Below, piece after piece: positions 11,063 through 21,095 of a stretch of DNA of 64,000 nt; positions within the stretch are counted from its first letter, which is position 1, and every line of letters starts with the position of its first letter. The notes under the pieces are model-generated. The model worked only from the letters and a program-made list of their open reading frames with translations. It was not told the DNA's origin and ran no database searches. Position numbers and translations under genes: made by a program. This stretch comes from Raoultibacter phocaeensis. GTDB taxonomy: Bacteria > Actinomycetota > Coriobacteriia > Coriobacteriales > Eggerthellaceae. Location: positions 620,001 to 684,000 of the forward strand of contig NZ_CABDUX010000002.1 of the NCBI RefSeq assembly GCF_901411515.1, read 5' to 3'.

Positions 11063-12038
11063 GTTCGCATCAGCCGAAGAGGCGTCTCAGAAAAAGGCCA
11101 CCCGTGCGGCCTTCGGCGAAACGCTCGCCGAGCTTGCAGCGAAGGGAGTGCCTGTCGTAGCCGTCGATGCCGACCTGTCGGGATCGACCACCACAAAGAA
11201 GTTCGCGAGCGCGGCACCGGGAAACGAAAAGCGGCTTTTCAACGTGGGCATCGCCGAGCAGAACATGATCGGCGTTGCGGCGGGCCTCGCGCTTACCGGC
11301 CACATCGCCTACACCGGTTCGTTCGCCGTGTTCGGCACGGGCCGCGCCTACGACCAGATCCGCAATACAGTTGCCTATTCCAAACTCAACGTGAAGATCG
11401 CTCCTACGCATGCGGGCATCTCGGTCGGCCCCGATGGCGGCAGTCACCAGATGCTTGAAGACATCTCGCTCATGCGCGGCCTTCCGAACATGACGGTGCT
11501 CGTGCCTGCCGACTACGCTTCCGCGCGCGCTGCCATCCGCATCGCGGCGAACACGCCCGGTCCGGTGTACGTGCGCATGGGCCGCGCTTCGGTCCCGTGC
11601 GTGTACGCGCACGACGTCGAGCTCGAAGCAGGACGCGCCTATGTGCTGCGCGAGGGATGCGATGCGACGGTTGTCGCGTGCGGCGTGGAGATCGACGAAG
11701 CCCTGAAAGCCGCCGACATGCTTGCGAACGAGGGTGTATCGGTCGAGGTTATCGATGCGTTTTCGGTGAAACCGCTCGACCGCGCCACCATCGTGGGCTC
11801 GGTGGCGAAAACCGGATGCGCCGTCGTAGCCGAAGAGCACTCGGTCGTAGGCGGGCTCGGGTCCGCTGTGGCCGAAGCGCTCGCCGAGGAACATCCTGCG
11901 CCCTGCGAATTCGTCGGCGTACGCGACACCTTCGGCAAATCGGGCGAATTCGCAGAGCTCATGGCCTATTTCTCGCTCGATGCCAGAGCCATTGTTGAAG
12001 CTGTGAAGAAGACGATGGCCCGAAAGGCGATCTGCTAG
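11055..12038 (+). CDS. Transketolase, C-terminal subunit
   Basis: This is the pyrimidine-binding and C-terminal half of split transketolase. The segment [21 protein letters not shown] carries the conserved Glu that activates thiamine diphosphate, and [20 protein letters not shown] binds substrate phosphate. It starts at a GTG (11055) behind GGAAGGAG and overlaps the N-terminal subunit gene. The 327 residues match known split C-terminal subunits. The two products should form an alpha2beta2 enzyme. Confidence 0.95.
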   Translation: MVKFASAEEASQKKATRAAFGETLAELAAKGVPVVAVDADLSGSTTTKKFASAAPGNEKRLFNVGIAEQNMIGVAAGLALTGHIAYTGSFAVFGTGRAYDQIRNTVAYSKLNVKIAPTHAGISVGPDGGSHQMLEDISLMRGLPNMTVLVPADYASARAAIRIAANTPGPVYVRMGRASVPCVYAHDVELEAGRAYVLREGCDATVVACGVEIDEALKAADMLANEGVSVEVIDAFSVKPLDRATIVGSVAKTGCAVVAEEHSVVGGLGSAVAEALAEEHPAPCEFVGVRDTFGKSGEFAELMAYFSLDARAIVEAVKKTMARKAIC

Positions 12039-12082
12039 AATTACGGCGTCTCAGTATATCGACTATTCGAACGGAGCATTCT

Positions 12083-12937
12083 GTGACAAACGATAACTTC
12101 CAAGGGGCTCCTGCGCGCACCGGTGCGCACGCGGGGCGTCCGAGGCAGGCGGCGGCGCCCGCGCGAGGGCAGGCTGCTTCGCAGCTCTCCGCGTCGCTCC
12201 CCATGCTCGACGCCGACGACATGCCCCAGCCGATGGGCACGCCCGTCATCACGTTTGATCATGTGACCAAAGTGTATCCGGCCCAGCCCAACAAGCCCGC
12301 CCTCGACGACATCTCCCTGCAGATTTATGCGGGCGAGTTCGTGTTTCTCGTCGGGCATTCCGGTTCGGGCAAATCGACGTTCATCCGCATGCTCATCCGT
12401 GAAGTAAAGCCTACGCAGGGCCATATCTACGTAGCCGACGAGGACCTTTCGACCATGCGCAATTGGCGCGTGCCGTACCTGCGCCGCAACATCGGCTGCG
12501 TGTTCCAAGATTTCAAGCTGCTCCCGAACAAGACCGTATTCGAGAACGTCGCCTTCGCCCTCGAGGTAATCGGCAAGAGCCGCCACGTCATCAAAACGCA
12601 GGTGCCCGAGGTGCTGCGCTTGGTCGGATTGCAGGACAAGCTCAACAAGCGCCCCGATCAGCTTTCAGGCGGCGAGCAGCAGCGTGTGTCCATTGCGCGC
12701 GCCATCGTGAACCGTCCGCCGCTGCTCATTTGCGACGAGCCGACCGGCAACCTCGACCCGCAGACTTCGCGCGGCATCATGGATCTGCTCGAGCGCATCA
12801 ACCGCACGGGCACGACGGTGCTCGTTGCTACGCACGACCGCGAGATGGTCGACAACATGCGCAGGCGCGTCATTGCGCTCGACAAGGGCCGTCTGACCCG
12901 CGACCAGGACAGGGGGGTGTACGGGTTCGATGTCTAG
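12083..12937 (+). CDS. ftsE: Cell division ATP-binding protein FtsE
   Basis: FtsE is the ABC ATPase that works with FtsX to control septal peptidoglycan hydrolases. Walker A is GHSGSGKST near residues 90-98, the signature is LSGGEQQR near 193 and Walker B is [12 protein letters not shown]. The GTG start lies behind ACGGAG. Compared with the usual ~230 residues there is an N-terminal extension of about 50 residues, rich in Ala, Pro and Arg, before the ABC domain at [11 protein letters not shown]. The gene overlaps ftsX by 8 bases. Confidence 0.96.
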   Translation: MTNDNFQGAPARTGAHAGRPRQAAAPARGQAASQLSASLPMLDADDMPQPMGTPVITFDHVTKVYPAQPNKPALDDISLQIYAGEFVFLVGHSGSGKSTFIRMLIREVKPTQGHIYVADEDLSTMRNWRVPYLRRNIGCVFQDFKLLPNKTVFENVAFALEVIGKSRHVIKTQVPEVLRLVGLQDKLNKRPDQLSGGEQQRVSIARAIVNRPPLLICDEPTGNLDPQTSRGIMDLLERINRTGTTVLVATHDREMVDNMRRRVIALDKGRLTRDQDRGVYGFDV

Positions 12938-13844
12938 CCTTCTGTACTTTCTCAAAGAATCGCTTACCGGGTTCACCCGCAATCTATCGACGGCGCTCGG
13001 CTCCATCGTCACGATATTCTTGTCGCTTCTGATCATCGGCATCTTCCTCATCGGCGGTTTCATCGTCGAGAACGTGGTGTCGTCGGTTGAGGACAAGGTG
13101 TCCATTTCGGTGTGGATCTCAGACGATGCGTCCGATTCTGACATCACGACACTCGAGAACTACATCCAGGGTCTCGAGGGCGTCGAGAGCGTGGGCTTCA
13201 CCACGAAAGATCAGGCGCTTGAGAACTTCCGCAACTCGATGACCTCGAATCCCGAGATCGTCGATCAGCTCGACGGCCAAAACCCGCTGCCAGCCTCGAT
13301 CGAGGTCGAGCTCGCCGACCCGCAGATGGTCGAGACGATCGCGGGGCAGATACGCGATAACGCCACGTTCCAGAAGATCTGCGACAATCCCGCAGATCCG
13401 GCCGATTCGCTCAAGTACGGCCAGAAGAGCGTTCAGCGCCTGTTCGATCTCACGAACTACATCCGCTACATCGGCATTGCTCTTATCGCGCTTCTGATCT
13501 TCATCGCGATGGTGTTCATCAACAACACGATCCGCCTGGCCATCCTCGCGCGCCGCAAGGAGATCGCGATTATGCGGCTCGTCGGCGCTTCGAACGGGTT
13601 CATCCGCGGGCCGTTTTTGATGGAGGGCGCGCTGCACGCCATCATTGGCTCGCTTCTGGCGGTCGGCTCTCTCGAGCTCTTGCGCTCGATCGTGTTCCCG
13701 AAGATATCGACGGCGCTCGTGTGGCTGCCGCTCGATCTCGGCACCTCGACGACGTTTCTGATCTATGCGGCGCTCGTCGTCGCGGGTCTGCTCATCGGCC
13801 TCATCGGATCGGCGCTTGCCATGCGCCGCTACCTGAAGGTGTAG
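12930..13844 (+). CDS. ftsX: Cell division permease FtsX
   Basis: FtsX is the four-helix membrane partner of FtsE. The protein has an N-terminal cytoplasmic stretch, a first membrane helix at about residues 21-44, a large extracellular domain (about 45-175) and three C-terminal helices including the [24 protein letters not shown] cytoplasmic loop typical of the family. The ATG overlaps the ftsE stop, so the two are coupled. The neighbour downstream is a carboxy-terminal processing protease, a common arrangement in Gram-positive bacteria. Confidence 0.95.
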   Translation: MSSLLYFLKESLTGFTRNLSTALGSIVTIFLSLLIIGIFLIGGFIVENVVSSVEDKVSISVWISDDASDSDITTLENYIQGLEGVESVGFTTKDQALENFRNSMTSNPEIVDQLDGQNPLPASIEVELADPQMVETIAGQIRDNATFQKICDNPADPADSLKYGQKSVQRLFDLTNYIRYIGIALIALLIFIAMVFINNTIRLAILARRKEIAIMRLVGASNGFIRGPFLMEGALHAIIGSLLAVGSLELLRSIVFPKISTALVWLPLDLGTSTTFLIYAALVVAGLLIGLIGSALAMRRYLKV

Positions 13845-13859
13845 AAGCGATACACGGCC

Positions 13860-15134
13860 ATGGCCAACCACAGCGAAACAAACAAGCTCAAAGCGGCAAG
13901 TGCACGCAACGCGAGGATCGTCAAGATCCTCGCTGTTTGCATTTGCGTGTGCCTTGCATTCGCCGCGGGATTCCTGCTCCGCGGCGATCAGGGCATCTTG
14001 AAGCGCATCGGGTTCGAATCGCTCATCGTGGCGGGGGAACAGAACCCCGGCGCTACTGTGAGGGGCGATACGTACAGCTCCATTTCGGCGCGCGTCGCCG
14101 AGGTGGAGGGTATCCTTTCCAACGACAGCATGGATTCTTACAACCTCGATGAAGCCACCTCGGGCATTCTCGCCTCGTTCGCCGAGGCGACTGAGGATCC
14201 GTATCTGCGCTACTACGACGAGACCCGCTACCAAGCGTTCATCAAGGAGAACGCGAGCAAGTACGGTGGTATCGGCGTGCTGTTCTCCGAGCGCAACGGG
14301 CGTGCGTACGCAGTCGATGTGTTCGAGGGGTCGACGGCCGACGCGAACGGCGTCAAAGCGGGCGATTTCATCGTGGCCATCGACGGCGACCGCAGTCAGG
14401 AATGGTCGGCGAACGAGGTCATCAATGCGCTTTCGCGCGACGAGGGCGATTCGGTCGTGGTGACGTGGCGGCGTCCCGCCACCGCCGATGCAGAGGGAGG
14501 CGACGAGTTCTCCACGACGCTTACGACGGCGGTGTACCAGGAGCCGAACGTCACGACTTCGCTTGAAGACGATCAGGTGGGCTACATCTCGCTCAAGCAG
14601 TTCACGCAAAACTCCGCAGCGCTCGTTGGCGATGCCGTGGCCGAACTCGAAGAGCAGGGAGCGCTTTCGTTCGTGCTCGACATCCGCAGCAATCCCGGCG
14701 GCTACCTCACGCAGGCGGTCGACGTGGCATCGCTGTTCATGAAAAGCGGCGTCGTCGTGGAAATCGAAACCGTGCGCGACGGCGTGAGCACGAAATCGGT
14801 CGGCAGCAGCACGACGGCGACCGACAAACCGCTCGTAGTGCTGGTGAACGGCGATACATCGGCGGCTGCCGAAGTGGTTGCGGGCGCGTTGCAAGACAGC
14901 CAGCGTGCGACGATTGTCGGTACGAAGACCATGGGCAAGGGCTCGGTGCAGCGCGTGCAGAAGCTCAGCTTCGGCGGCGCGCTCAGGTACACGGCCGCAT
15001 ACTACCGCACACCGCTTGGCTACGATATCAACAATGCGGGCATCTCCCCCGACATCACCGTGAACGACGACGGGGAAGAAGACAACCAGAAGCAGTTCGC
15101 ACTCGAGACCGCTTTGTCGCTCATCGAGCTGTAG
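13860..15134 (+). CDS. S41 family carboxy-terminal processing protease
   Basis: The 424-residue protein has one N-terminal membrane anchor (about residues 20-42), a PDZ domain (GVKAGDFIVAIDGDR) and an S41 catalytic domain. The nucleophile Ser lies in NGDTSAAAEVVAGAL near residue 331 and the catalytic Lys in KTMGKGSVQ about 26 residues later. Such CtpA/CtpB proteases act outside the membrane on cell-wall or signalling proteins. Its position behind ftsEX suggests a role in envelope growth. It is followed 4 bases later by rnr. Confidence 0.93.
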   Translation: MANHSETNKLKAASARNARIVKILAVCICVCLAFAAGFLLRGDQGILKRIGFESLIVAGEQNPGATVRGDTYSSISARVAEVEGILSNDSMDSYNLDEATSGILASFAEATEDPYLRYYDETRYQAFIKENASKYGGIGVLFSERNGRAYAVDVFEGSTADANGVKAGDFIVAIDGDRSQEWSANEVINALSRDEGDSVVVTWRRPATADAEGGDEFSTTLTTAVYQEPNVTTSLEDDQVGYISLKQFTQNSAALVGDAVAELEEQGALSFVLDIRSNPGGYLTQAVDVASLFMKSGVVVEIETVRDGVSTKSVGSSTTATDKPLVVLVNGDTSAAAEVVAGALQDSQRATIVGTKTMGKGSVQRVQKLSFGGALRYTAAYYRTPLGYDINNAGISPDITVNDDGEEDNQKQFALETALSLIEL

Positions 15135-15138
15135 CGCC

Positions 15139-17139
15139 ATGGGCCGCAAGCGCACAACGTCACGGCGGAAAACACGCCGCACTCCCCGCAGCAACCCGCG
15201 CGGCGTCCTTAAGGTATCGGCTGCGGGCTACGGGTTCGTGCAGACGGCCGAGGGCGAGTTCTTCGTGCCCGCATCGAAGATGGCGGGCGCGTTCGACGGG
15301 GATGTGGTCGAGCTTGCACGCGAACGAGCGAGCGCCCAGCGCAAGCAAGCGCATCAGGATCGCGGCAAGCAAAGCGATAATCCCCCAGCACGTGTGGTGC
15401 GGGTTGTGAACCGGGCGCATGAAAACATCGTGGGGCGCTACGAGGTCGCGGAGCCTTTCGGCGTGGTCGTCCCCGAAGACCGGCGCATTCCCTACGATAT
15501 CTTCACGATGCGCAAGGATTACCCGCACGTGCAGGACGGCGATGCGGTACGCGTGCGCATTACCGCCTACCCCTCGCGAACAAGCGCCGCCACGGGTGTG
15601 ATCGAAGAGGTGATCGGGCGTGCGGACGACGAGGATCTCGCGATCGATCTGATCATCGCGCGCCACAAGCTTGAAACGACGTTCTCGCCCGCTTCGCTTA
15701 AGCAGGCGCGCGAGGCGAAGGTCGATGCCGAAGGCGCACGTGCCGAAGGGTACCGCGACCTGCGCGAGCGCACGGTGTTCACGATCGATCCGCACGATGC
15801 GCGCGACTTCGACGATGCGATCTCCCTTGACGCGGTAGACGGCCTCATCCGTCTCGGCGTGCACATCGCCGACGTATCGCACTACGTGGCGTGGAACTCG
15901 TCGATCGATCTCGATGCGCGCCGGCGAGCAACGAGCGTCTATCTTGTGGACCGCGTGATCCCGATGCTGCCCGAAGAGCTTTCGGCCGACATCTGCTCGC
16001 TCAAGCCGGGCGAGCCGCGCCGTGCGATGACCGCCGATTTGTATCTCGACGCGGAAGGGGAGCTTAAACGGTGCGAATTCTACCCTTCCCTCATCGAATC
16101 GAACGCGCGCCTGACCTACGACGAGGCCCAAAGCTTGCTCGACGGCGCACCCGATCGCGCAATCGATCCGGCGCTTGCGGATAAGCTCGTCGCGCTGCAC
16201 GCCCTCGCCGTCAAGCTTGCCGACAAGCGCCGGCGAGACGGCGGCATCGACTTCGATACGACTGAGGCGAAGGTGCAGCTCGACGAAGACGGAGCGCCTA
16301 TCGAAATCGTGCTGAGACGCAGAACCGATGCAACCGAGATGATCGAGGAGGCGATGATCCTCGCGAACAACGCGGTGGCCTCGCATCTGCTGGGCCGGGG
16401 CTTCCCGAGCTTGTACCGCGTTCACGAGCCCCCCTCGCCCGAGAGTCTGTCGGAGCTCGTGCCTGTTTTGCAGGAGTTCGATTACTTCAAAGACGTCTCG
16501 TCTGCGGCGTTTTCCGTCGGAAACCCCAAAGCCATCCAGGCGGTACTCGCCCGGGCGGCGGGCAGGCCCGAGGCGGAGCTCGTTTCGACGCTCGTACTGC
16601 GTTCGATGAAGCGCGCCGAGTACAAAAGCGAATGCGATCAGCACTTCGGACTGGCAAGCGATGCGTACACCCATTTCACGAGTCCTATCCGCCGCTATCC
16701 CGACCTCGTCGTGCACCGTATGCTCAAAGCGCAGCTGTTCGGGAAGTCCGAAACGTTCGAACAGCAGGTGCACAATCTGGCGTGGATCGCGAAGCATTCT
16801 TCGGAGATGGAGCGCATCGCCGAGACGGCTTCGCGCGAGTCGCAGGAATACAAGATCGTGGAGTATATGTCCCACGAAGTGGGCTCGGCCTTCGACGGCG
16901 TGATAGCGCACGTTGCAAGCTACGGCTTCTTCGTGCGGCTGGCCAACACGGCCGAGGGGTTCGTGCCGCTCAAAGAGCTCGGCGATGAGTATTTCGCCCT
17001 CGACGCGAGGCTTCATGCGCTCGTCGGACAAGAGAGCGGGAGGGTATACCGGCTCGGGCAACGAGTGCGTATCGTCCTCGAGCAAGCGCATCTGAGCCAG
17101 CGCAAGCTCGATTTTCGCCTCGCCGCCCGCGAGCGGTAG
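15139..17139 (+). CDS. rnr: Ribonuclease R
   Basis: RNase R is a processive 3'-5' exoribonuclease that degrades structured RNA and takes part in tmRNA-linked quality control. The RNB active site is clear: DPHDARDFDDAISLD near residues 216-230 holds the metal-binding aspartates. SPIRRYPDLVVHRML lies near residue 515, and an S1 domain (FDGVIAHVASYGFFVRLANTAEGFVPL) follows. The N-terminus is very basic. At 666 residues it is shorter than the E. coli enzyme because both end extensions are small. It is the last gene of the secA-side run and is followed by a terminator. Confidence 0.95.
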   Translation: MGRKRTTSRRKTRRTPRSNPRGVLKVSAAGYGFVQTAEGEFFVPASKMAGAFDGDVVELARERASAQRKQAHQDRGKQSDNPPARVVRVVNRAHENIVGRYEVAEPFGVVVPEDRRIPYDIFTMRKDYPHVQDGDAVRVRITAYPSRTSAATGVIEEVIGRADDEDLAIDLIIARHKLETTFSPASLKQAREAKVDAEGARAEGYRDLRERTVFTIDPHDARDFDDAISLDAVDGLIRLGVHIADVSHYVAWNSSIDLDARRRATSVYLVDRVIPMLPEELSADICSLKPGEPRRAMTADLYLDAEGELKRCEFYPSLIESNARLTYDEAQSLLDGAPDRAIDPALADKLVALHALAVKLADKRRRDGGIDFDTTEAKVQLDEDGAPIEIVLRRRTDATEMIEEAMILANNAVASHLLGRGFPSLYRVHEPPSPESLSELVPVLQEFDYFKDVSSAAFSVGNPKAIQAVLARAAGRPEAELVSTLVLRSMKRAEYKSECDQHFGLASDAYTHFTSPIRRYPDLVVHRMLKAQLFGKSETFEQQVHNLAWIAKHSSEMERIAETASRESQEYKIVEYMSHEVGSAFDGVIAHVASYGFFVRLANTAEGFVPLKELGDEYFALDARLHALVGQESGRVYRLGQRVRIVLEQAHLSQRKLDFRLAARER

Positions 17140-17355
17140 CGATTGCCGCTTGCGCGCCCGCCCGTGCGCTCATGGCATTCTCCCCGCTGGAATCAGGGTG
17201 CGGCGCTATACTGGGCATCGGCGGGTTTCCGGATTCGAGCGCGTTCGATCTTCTGCTTTTCACCGCGTTTCGGTTTCTGCGCATCCGACGATCCCGCTGC
17301 CTCCGCTTCAAGGGAAGCAGGCGAGCGCGCTTCTGCAGCGTACTCGCTTTTCTGC

Positions 17356-17376
17356 ACCGCCGTTCGGGCGGTTTTT
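17356..17376 (+). terminator. Terminator after rnr
   Basis: ACCGCC and GGCGGT pair around GTTCG and run into five T. It lies in the 296-base gap before the next operon. A TATACT box at 17207-17212 in the same gap has no good -35 partner. Confidence 0.7.
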
Positions 17377-17435
17377 CGCGTTGTGCCCGCTACGGCCCTT
17401 ATGACGAGAATATCCCAATTTCGCAAGGAGCAACT

Positions 17436-18713
17436 ATGACTGACTACCGTCAGATGTGGACCGATTTGGACATGGACCTCGAGACCCATGACCAGCTGTG
17501 CGCGGTGCTGCCCATGGCATTCGGCGATACGTATCTGTCGCAGGAAAACCGTCCCGAGAACATGGCTTTCTACGATTTCGTCGTATCCGAAATCCACGGC
17601 GTTCGCCCCGCCGAGCTCATCGAACTCCAGAAGCAGGGTGGCAAGGTGTTCGGCACGTTTTGCGTATTCGTGCCCGACGAGGTGATCATCGCCTGCGGCG
17701 GTGCCGTTACGGGGCTCTGCGGTGGCTCCCAGTTCTGGGTGCCCGAAGGCGAGAAGGTGCTGCCGAGCGACATGTGCCCGCTCATCAAAGCGTCGCTGGG
17801 CGCCCATTTCGGCAAGACATGCCCGTATTTCAGTGTTGCCGACCTGTACGTAGGCGAAACTACGTGTGACGGCAAAAAGAAAGCCTACGAGATACTCGGT
17901 GCCGACAAGCGCACTTACGTCATGGACGTGCCCCAGATGAAGCGTCAGAAGGACATCGACGCATGGACGGCGGAGATCGCCGAATTCGCCGCCGAGGTCC
18001 AAGCGGTTACAGGACGAAAACTGACGGCCGCCAGCTTGGCGGACGCCATCGCACTCGTGAACGAGAAGAGGCGTGCGCTCGGGCGGGTATTCGAGGCGCG
18101 TAAGGCGAAAGACTGCATTCCCATCAGTGGCAAAGATGCGCTTCTCATGATGCAGATCGCGTTCTTCGACGATCCGGCGCGCTGCGCCGAGATGGCGAAC
18201 AAGCTCGCCGACGAGCTGGAAGCGCGCATCGAAGACGGCGTAAGCGTGTTTGCCGAGAACACGAAGCGCATCCTCGTGACAGGCACGCCGCTCGCCATCC
18301 CTAACTGGAAGCTTCACCATATCATCGAGACGAGCGGTGCGGCCGTGGTGTGCGAGGAGATGTGCACGGGCACGCGCTACTTCGAGAACCTGGTGGACGA
18401 AAGCGCCGAAACGATCGAAGGGCAGTTCCAAGCGCTGAGTGAGCGGTACATGAAAAACAACTGCGCCTGCTTCACGCCGAATCCAGGACGGATCGAGGAT
18501 GTGGTCCGCATGGCCCGGGAGTACCACGTTGACGGCGTGATCGACGCCAACCTGAAGTTCTGCACGCTCTACGACGTAGAAAAACCGGGGTTGGCTGCGG
18601 CGCTCGAGGCCGAAGGCATTCCGGTTTTGGCGCTCGAAACCGATTACACCGACAACGATGCCGAACAGCTGCGCACGCGCGTGGGTGCGTTCGTCGAGAT
18701 GCTCGAAGCGTAG
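17436..18713 (+). CDS. 2-hydroxyacyl-CoA dehydratase D-component family protein (HgdB/double-cubane-like)
   Basis: The 425-residue protein belongs to the 2-hydroxyacyl-CoA dehydratase subunit family, which includes HgdB and the double-cubane cluster proteins. Cys residues that could hold 4Fe-4S clusters are spread through it: CPLIK, KTCPYFS, CEEMCTGTRYF, NCACFTPN and LKFCTLYD. An AAGGAG site precedes the ATG at 17436; the upstream part of the frame is not protein-like. An activase gene follows two genes later, so electrons probably arrive by ATP-driven reduction. Its substrate is unknown and need not be an acyl-CoA. The cluster context suggests sulfur or selenium chemistry. Confidence 0.85.
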   Translation: MTDYRQMWTDLDMDLETHDQLCAVLPMAFGDTYLSQENRPENMAFYDFVVSEIHGVRPAELIELQKQGGKVFGTFCVFVPDEVIIACGGAVTGLCGGSQFWVPEGEKVLPSDMCPLIKASLGAHFGKTCPYFSVADLYVGETTCDGKKKAYEILGADKRTYVMDVPQMKRQKDIDAWTAEIAEFAAEVQAVTGRKLTAASLADAIALVNEKRRALGRVFEARKAKDCIPISGKDALLMMQIAFFDDPARCAEMANKLADELEARIEDGVSVFAENTKRILVTGTPLAIPNWKLHHIIETSGAAVVCEEMCTGTRYFENLVDESAETIEGQFQALSERYMKNNCACFTPNPGRIEDVVRMAREYHVDGVIDANLKFCTLYDVEKPGLAAALEAEGIPVLALETDYTDNDAEQLRTRVGAFVEMLEA

Positions 18714-18718
18714 ACGCG

Positions 18719-19027
18719 ATGGGAGCCTTGGATGGAAGGCCGGCATCGGGCTTTGCGGCGGATAGCGCCGAGCCCGCCGATTGCTACGTACTGTTCCAAA
18801 GCCACACCGACGGACTTGCGCTGCACCGCGCGTTGAGGGGTTTAGGCGTCGGCGCTCGCATTGCGCCGACGCCCCGCGCCGCCCGCTCAACCTGTGGCAT
18901 GAGTTTGCTCGTCTCGTGCGATGACGAGGGGCGCATCAGGGCCGCAGCGAAGGAATGCAAGGCGCGCATCGAGGACGTAGTCCGGCTCGAAAACCAGATA
19001 CGACCCGACCGGGATCGGTTTTGCTGA
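18719..19027 (+). CDS. DUF3343 protein (putative Se/S carrier-like), first copy
   Basis: A 102-residue protein. Its core (YVLFQSHTDGLALHRALRGLGVGARIAPTPRAARSTCGMSL) matches the DUF3343 pattern, with one conserved Cys in the CGMSL motif. These small proteins are often called Se/S carrier-like because they occur beside selenium and sulfur genes; the function is not proven. It begins 5 bases after the dehydratase-like gene. A second copy ends the same cluster at 21710-21970. Confidence 0.8.
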   Translation: MGALDGRPASGFAADSAEPADCYVLFQSHTDGLALHRALRGLGVGARIAPTPRAARSTCGMSLLVSCDDEGRIRAAAKECKARIEDVVRLENQIRPDRDRFC

Positions 19028-19072
19028 TACGGCACGGTTTCAGTGCGCAGCGAGAAGCGGAAAGGAACGGAT

Positions 19073-19885
19073 ATGCATTACGTGGGCATCGACGTGGGAT
19101 CGACGAGTACGAAGGTCGCCGTGATGGACGAAGCGCGCAAACTCGCGGACACGTTTCTGTGCCCGACGGGGTTCAGCAGCGTGGATGCTGCGCAGCGCGC
19201 TCAACGTCTGCTGGTCGATGCGGGCTACGACGTGCGCTCGTGCGCGGTTGCGGCGACTGGTTACGGGCGCGTGGCCGTACCGTATGCCGCACACGTCGTA
19301 ACTGAGATCACCTGTCACGGCAAAGGTGCCGCGTACCTGTTCGGATGCGACGGCACAGTGATCGACGTGGGTGGCCAGGACACGAAGGTCATCGTGCTGG
19401 TAAACGGTTCGGTTAAGAAGTTCGTCATGAACGACAAGTGCTCGGCCGGAACGGGCCGTTTTCTCGAGATCATGGCCGATCGTTTGGCGGTTACCCAAGA
19501 CGAGCTCGCCCGCCTTGCGCGCCTCGGGCATCCCACGCCCATTTCGAGCATGTGCACCGTGTTCGCCGAATCCGAAGTGATCTCGCTTGTGGGCCGGGGC
19601 GAGTCGCGTGAGAACATAGCCAACGGAGTCATCGAATCGGTGGTGGCGCGGGTCGCTTCGCTCGCATCGCAGATGGGCTCGCAGAGGTATTATCTCACCG
19701 GGGGCCTATGCGATAACGGCTACGTGGTCGAGCGATTGAGCGCATGTCTGAAAAGCCCGGTGCGAAGCGTGCCCGAGGCGCGTTTCGCGGGTGCTGTGGG
19801 AGCGGCGCTGTGTGCGCACGATGCGGCGCATGTCGCTTCGAATACCTGCTATGATTCAGTGGACGGAAAGGCGTCGGTGCAATGA
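19073..19885 (+). CDS. 2-hydroxyacyl-CoA dehydratase activase (HgdC/BadF-like ATPase)
   Basis: The protein has the ASKHA ATPase fold: phosphate loop GIDVGSTSTKVAVMD at the N-terminus, VIDVGGQDTKVI and the cluster-binding region NDKCSAGTGRFLEIMA. A second Cys lies in SSMCTVFAESEVISL. The two cysteines bind one 4Fe-4S cluster at the dimer interface in known activases. It uses ATP to deliver low-potential electrons to its dehydratase partner, here most likely the product of 17436-18713. AAAGGA precedes the ATG. It overlaps the cysteine desulfurase gene by 4 bases. Confidence 0.9.
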   Translation: MHYVGIDVGSTSTKVAVMDEARKLADTFLCPTGFSSVDAAQRAQRLLVDAGYDVRSCAVAATGYGRVAVPYAAHVVTEITCHGKGAAYLFGCDGTVIDVGGQDTKVIVLVNGSVKKFVMNDKCSAGTGRFLEIMADRLAVTQDELARLARLGHPTPISSMCTVFAESEVISLVGRGESRENIANGVIESVVARVASLASQMGSQRYYLTGGLCDNGYVVERLSACLKSPVRSVPEARFAGAVGAALCAHDAAHVASNTCYDSVDGKASVQ

Positions 19886-21027
19886 TCTACTTCGATAACG
19901 CGGCAACCACCCTGAGAAAGCCCCCCGAGGTGGCCGATGCGGTAGTGCGCGCGCTCGGCGCATTCGGCGGCGTCGGTCGCGGTGTGCACGGCGCGTCGCT
20001 CGATGCGGGCATGGCCGTCTTCGAAGCACGCGAAACGGCGGCACGGCTTCTCGGTGCTCCGTGCGCCGCACGCGTATCGTTTGCGCACAACGCCACAGCT
20101 GCGCTCAACATCGCCATTGCATCCACGATTCCGTGCGGGGGGAGGGCGGTGACGACGGCGGCTTCGCACAATTCGGTGTTGCGCCCGCTGTTCAAAGCCC
20201 GCGACGAACGGGGCTGCAAGGTGGATGTTGCGCCGGTACGCCCGGACGCCTCGCTTGATTTCGGCGCCTACGAGCGGTTGCTGGAAGGCGGTGCGGACCT
20301 CGTCGTCGCCACGCATGCGTCGAACCTCACGGGCGATGTGTACGATATCGCCCGCATGACCGCATCTGCCCATGCGGCAGGCGCGGTTTTCGTGCTCGAT
20401 GCCGCTCAGACGGCAGGTACCGTGCCGATCGATATGGGCGCGCTCGGAGCCGATATCGTATGCTTCACCGGGCATAAGAGCCTGTTCGGTCCGCAGGGTA
20501 CGGGCGGACTTGCGGTTGCCGAGGGCATCGAGGTCGCACCGCTGTTTGTGGGGGGCTCGGGCACGGCGAGCTTCGACGAGCAACACCCCCGCTTCATGCC
20601 CGAGGCTTTGGAGGCGGGCACGCTCAACGCGCACGGTTTGGCGGGGCTTGCGGCGGGCATGGCATTCGTCGAACGCGAGGGCGTGGCCGCTTCAGCTGCA
20701 CGGCTCGGGCTTTTGACCGAGCGGTTCGAGTGTGGGGCGCGGGAGGTTTCGGGCGTGCGTGTGCTTGGGGGTCGCGGCGGTATCGACCGATGCCCGATCG
20801 TCGCTTTGGACGTCTGCGGCATTGATTCGGCGATGGTGGCCGATGAGCTGTACCGCGAGCATTCCATCTGCGTGCGGGCTGGCGCGCACTGCGCCCCGCT
20901 CATGCACCGTGCGCTGGCAACGGAGCAAAACGGCGCCGTACGCTTCAGCTTTTCGCACTTTACGACAGCAGAGGAGATCGACGAGGGGATTTCCGCCCTC
21001 GAGGCCGTCGTGCGCGCCGTGCGATGA
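19882..21027 (+). CDS. Cysteine desulfurase family aminotransferase
   Basis: This PLP-dependent class V aminotransferase probably frees sulfur (or selenium) from cysteine (or selenocysteine) as an enzyme-bound persulfide. The N-terminal YFDNAATT, the PLP lysine in CFTGHKSLFGPQGTGG near residue 198 and the active-site Cys in RAGAHCAPLMH near residue 337 are all present. The length, 381 residues, is normal. The short spacing to the activase (ATGA overlap) and YedF downstream suggest it feeds sulfur or selenium into this cluster rather than general Fe-S assembly. Confidence 0.9.
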   Translation: MIYFDNAATTLRKPPEVADAVVRALGAFGGVGRGVHGASLDAGMAVFEARETAARLLGAPCAARVSFAHNATAALNIAIASTIPCGGRAVTTAASHNSVLRPLFKARDERGCKVDVAPVRPDASLDFGAYERLLEGGADLVVATHASNLTGDVYDIARMTASAHAAGAVFVLDAAQTAGTVPIDMGALGADIVCFTGHKSLFGPQGTGGLAVAEGIEVAPLFVGGSGTASFDEQHPRFMPEALEAGTLNAHGLAGLAAGMAFVEREGVAASAARLGLLTERFECGAREVSGVRVLGGRGGIDRCPIVALDVCGIDSAMVADELYREHSICVRAGAHCAPLMHRALATEQNGAVRFSFSHFTTAEEIDEGISALEAVVRAVR

Positions 21028-21095
21028 GGACTTCGAGCCATACGGCTTATACATATACAGATTGCGGGGGCGCCCCGGAAAGGAATTGGACAACC

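Noticed and set aside
13119-15194. 691-codon minus-strand frame over ftsX and the protease
   Set aside because: Opposes two genes with recognisable families; no start signal.
17172-17435. N-terminal extension of the dehydratase-like gene
   Set aside because: The AAGGAG site is right before 17436 and the extension contains a terminator and random-like residues.
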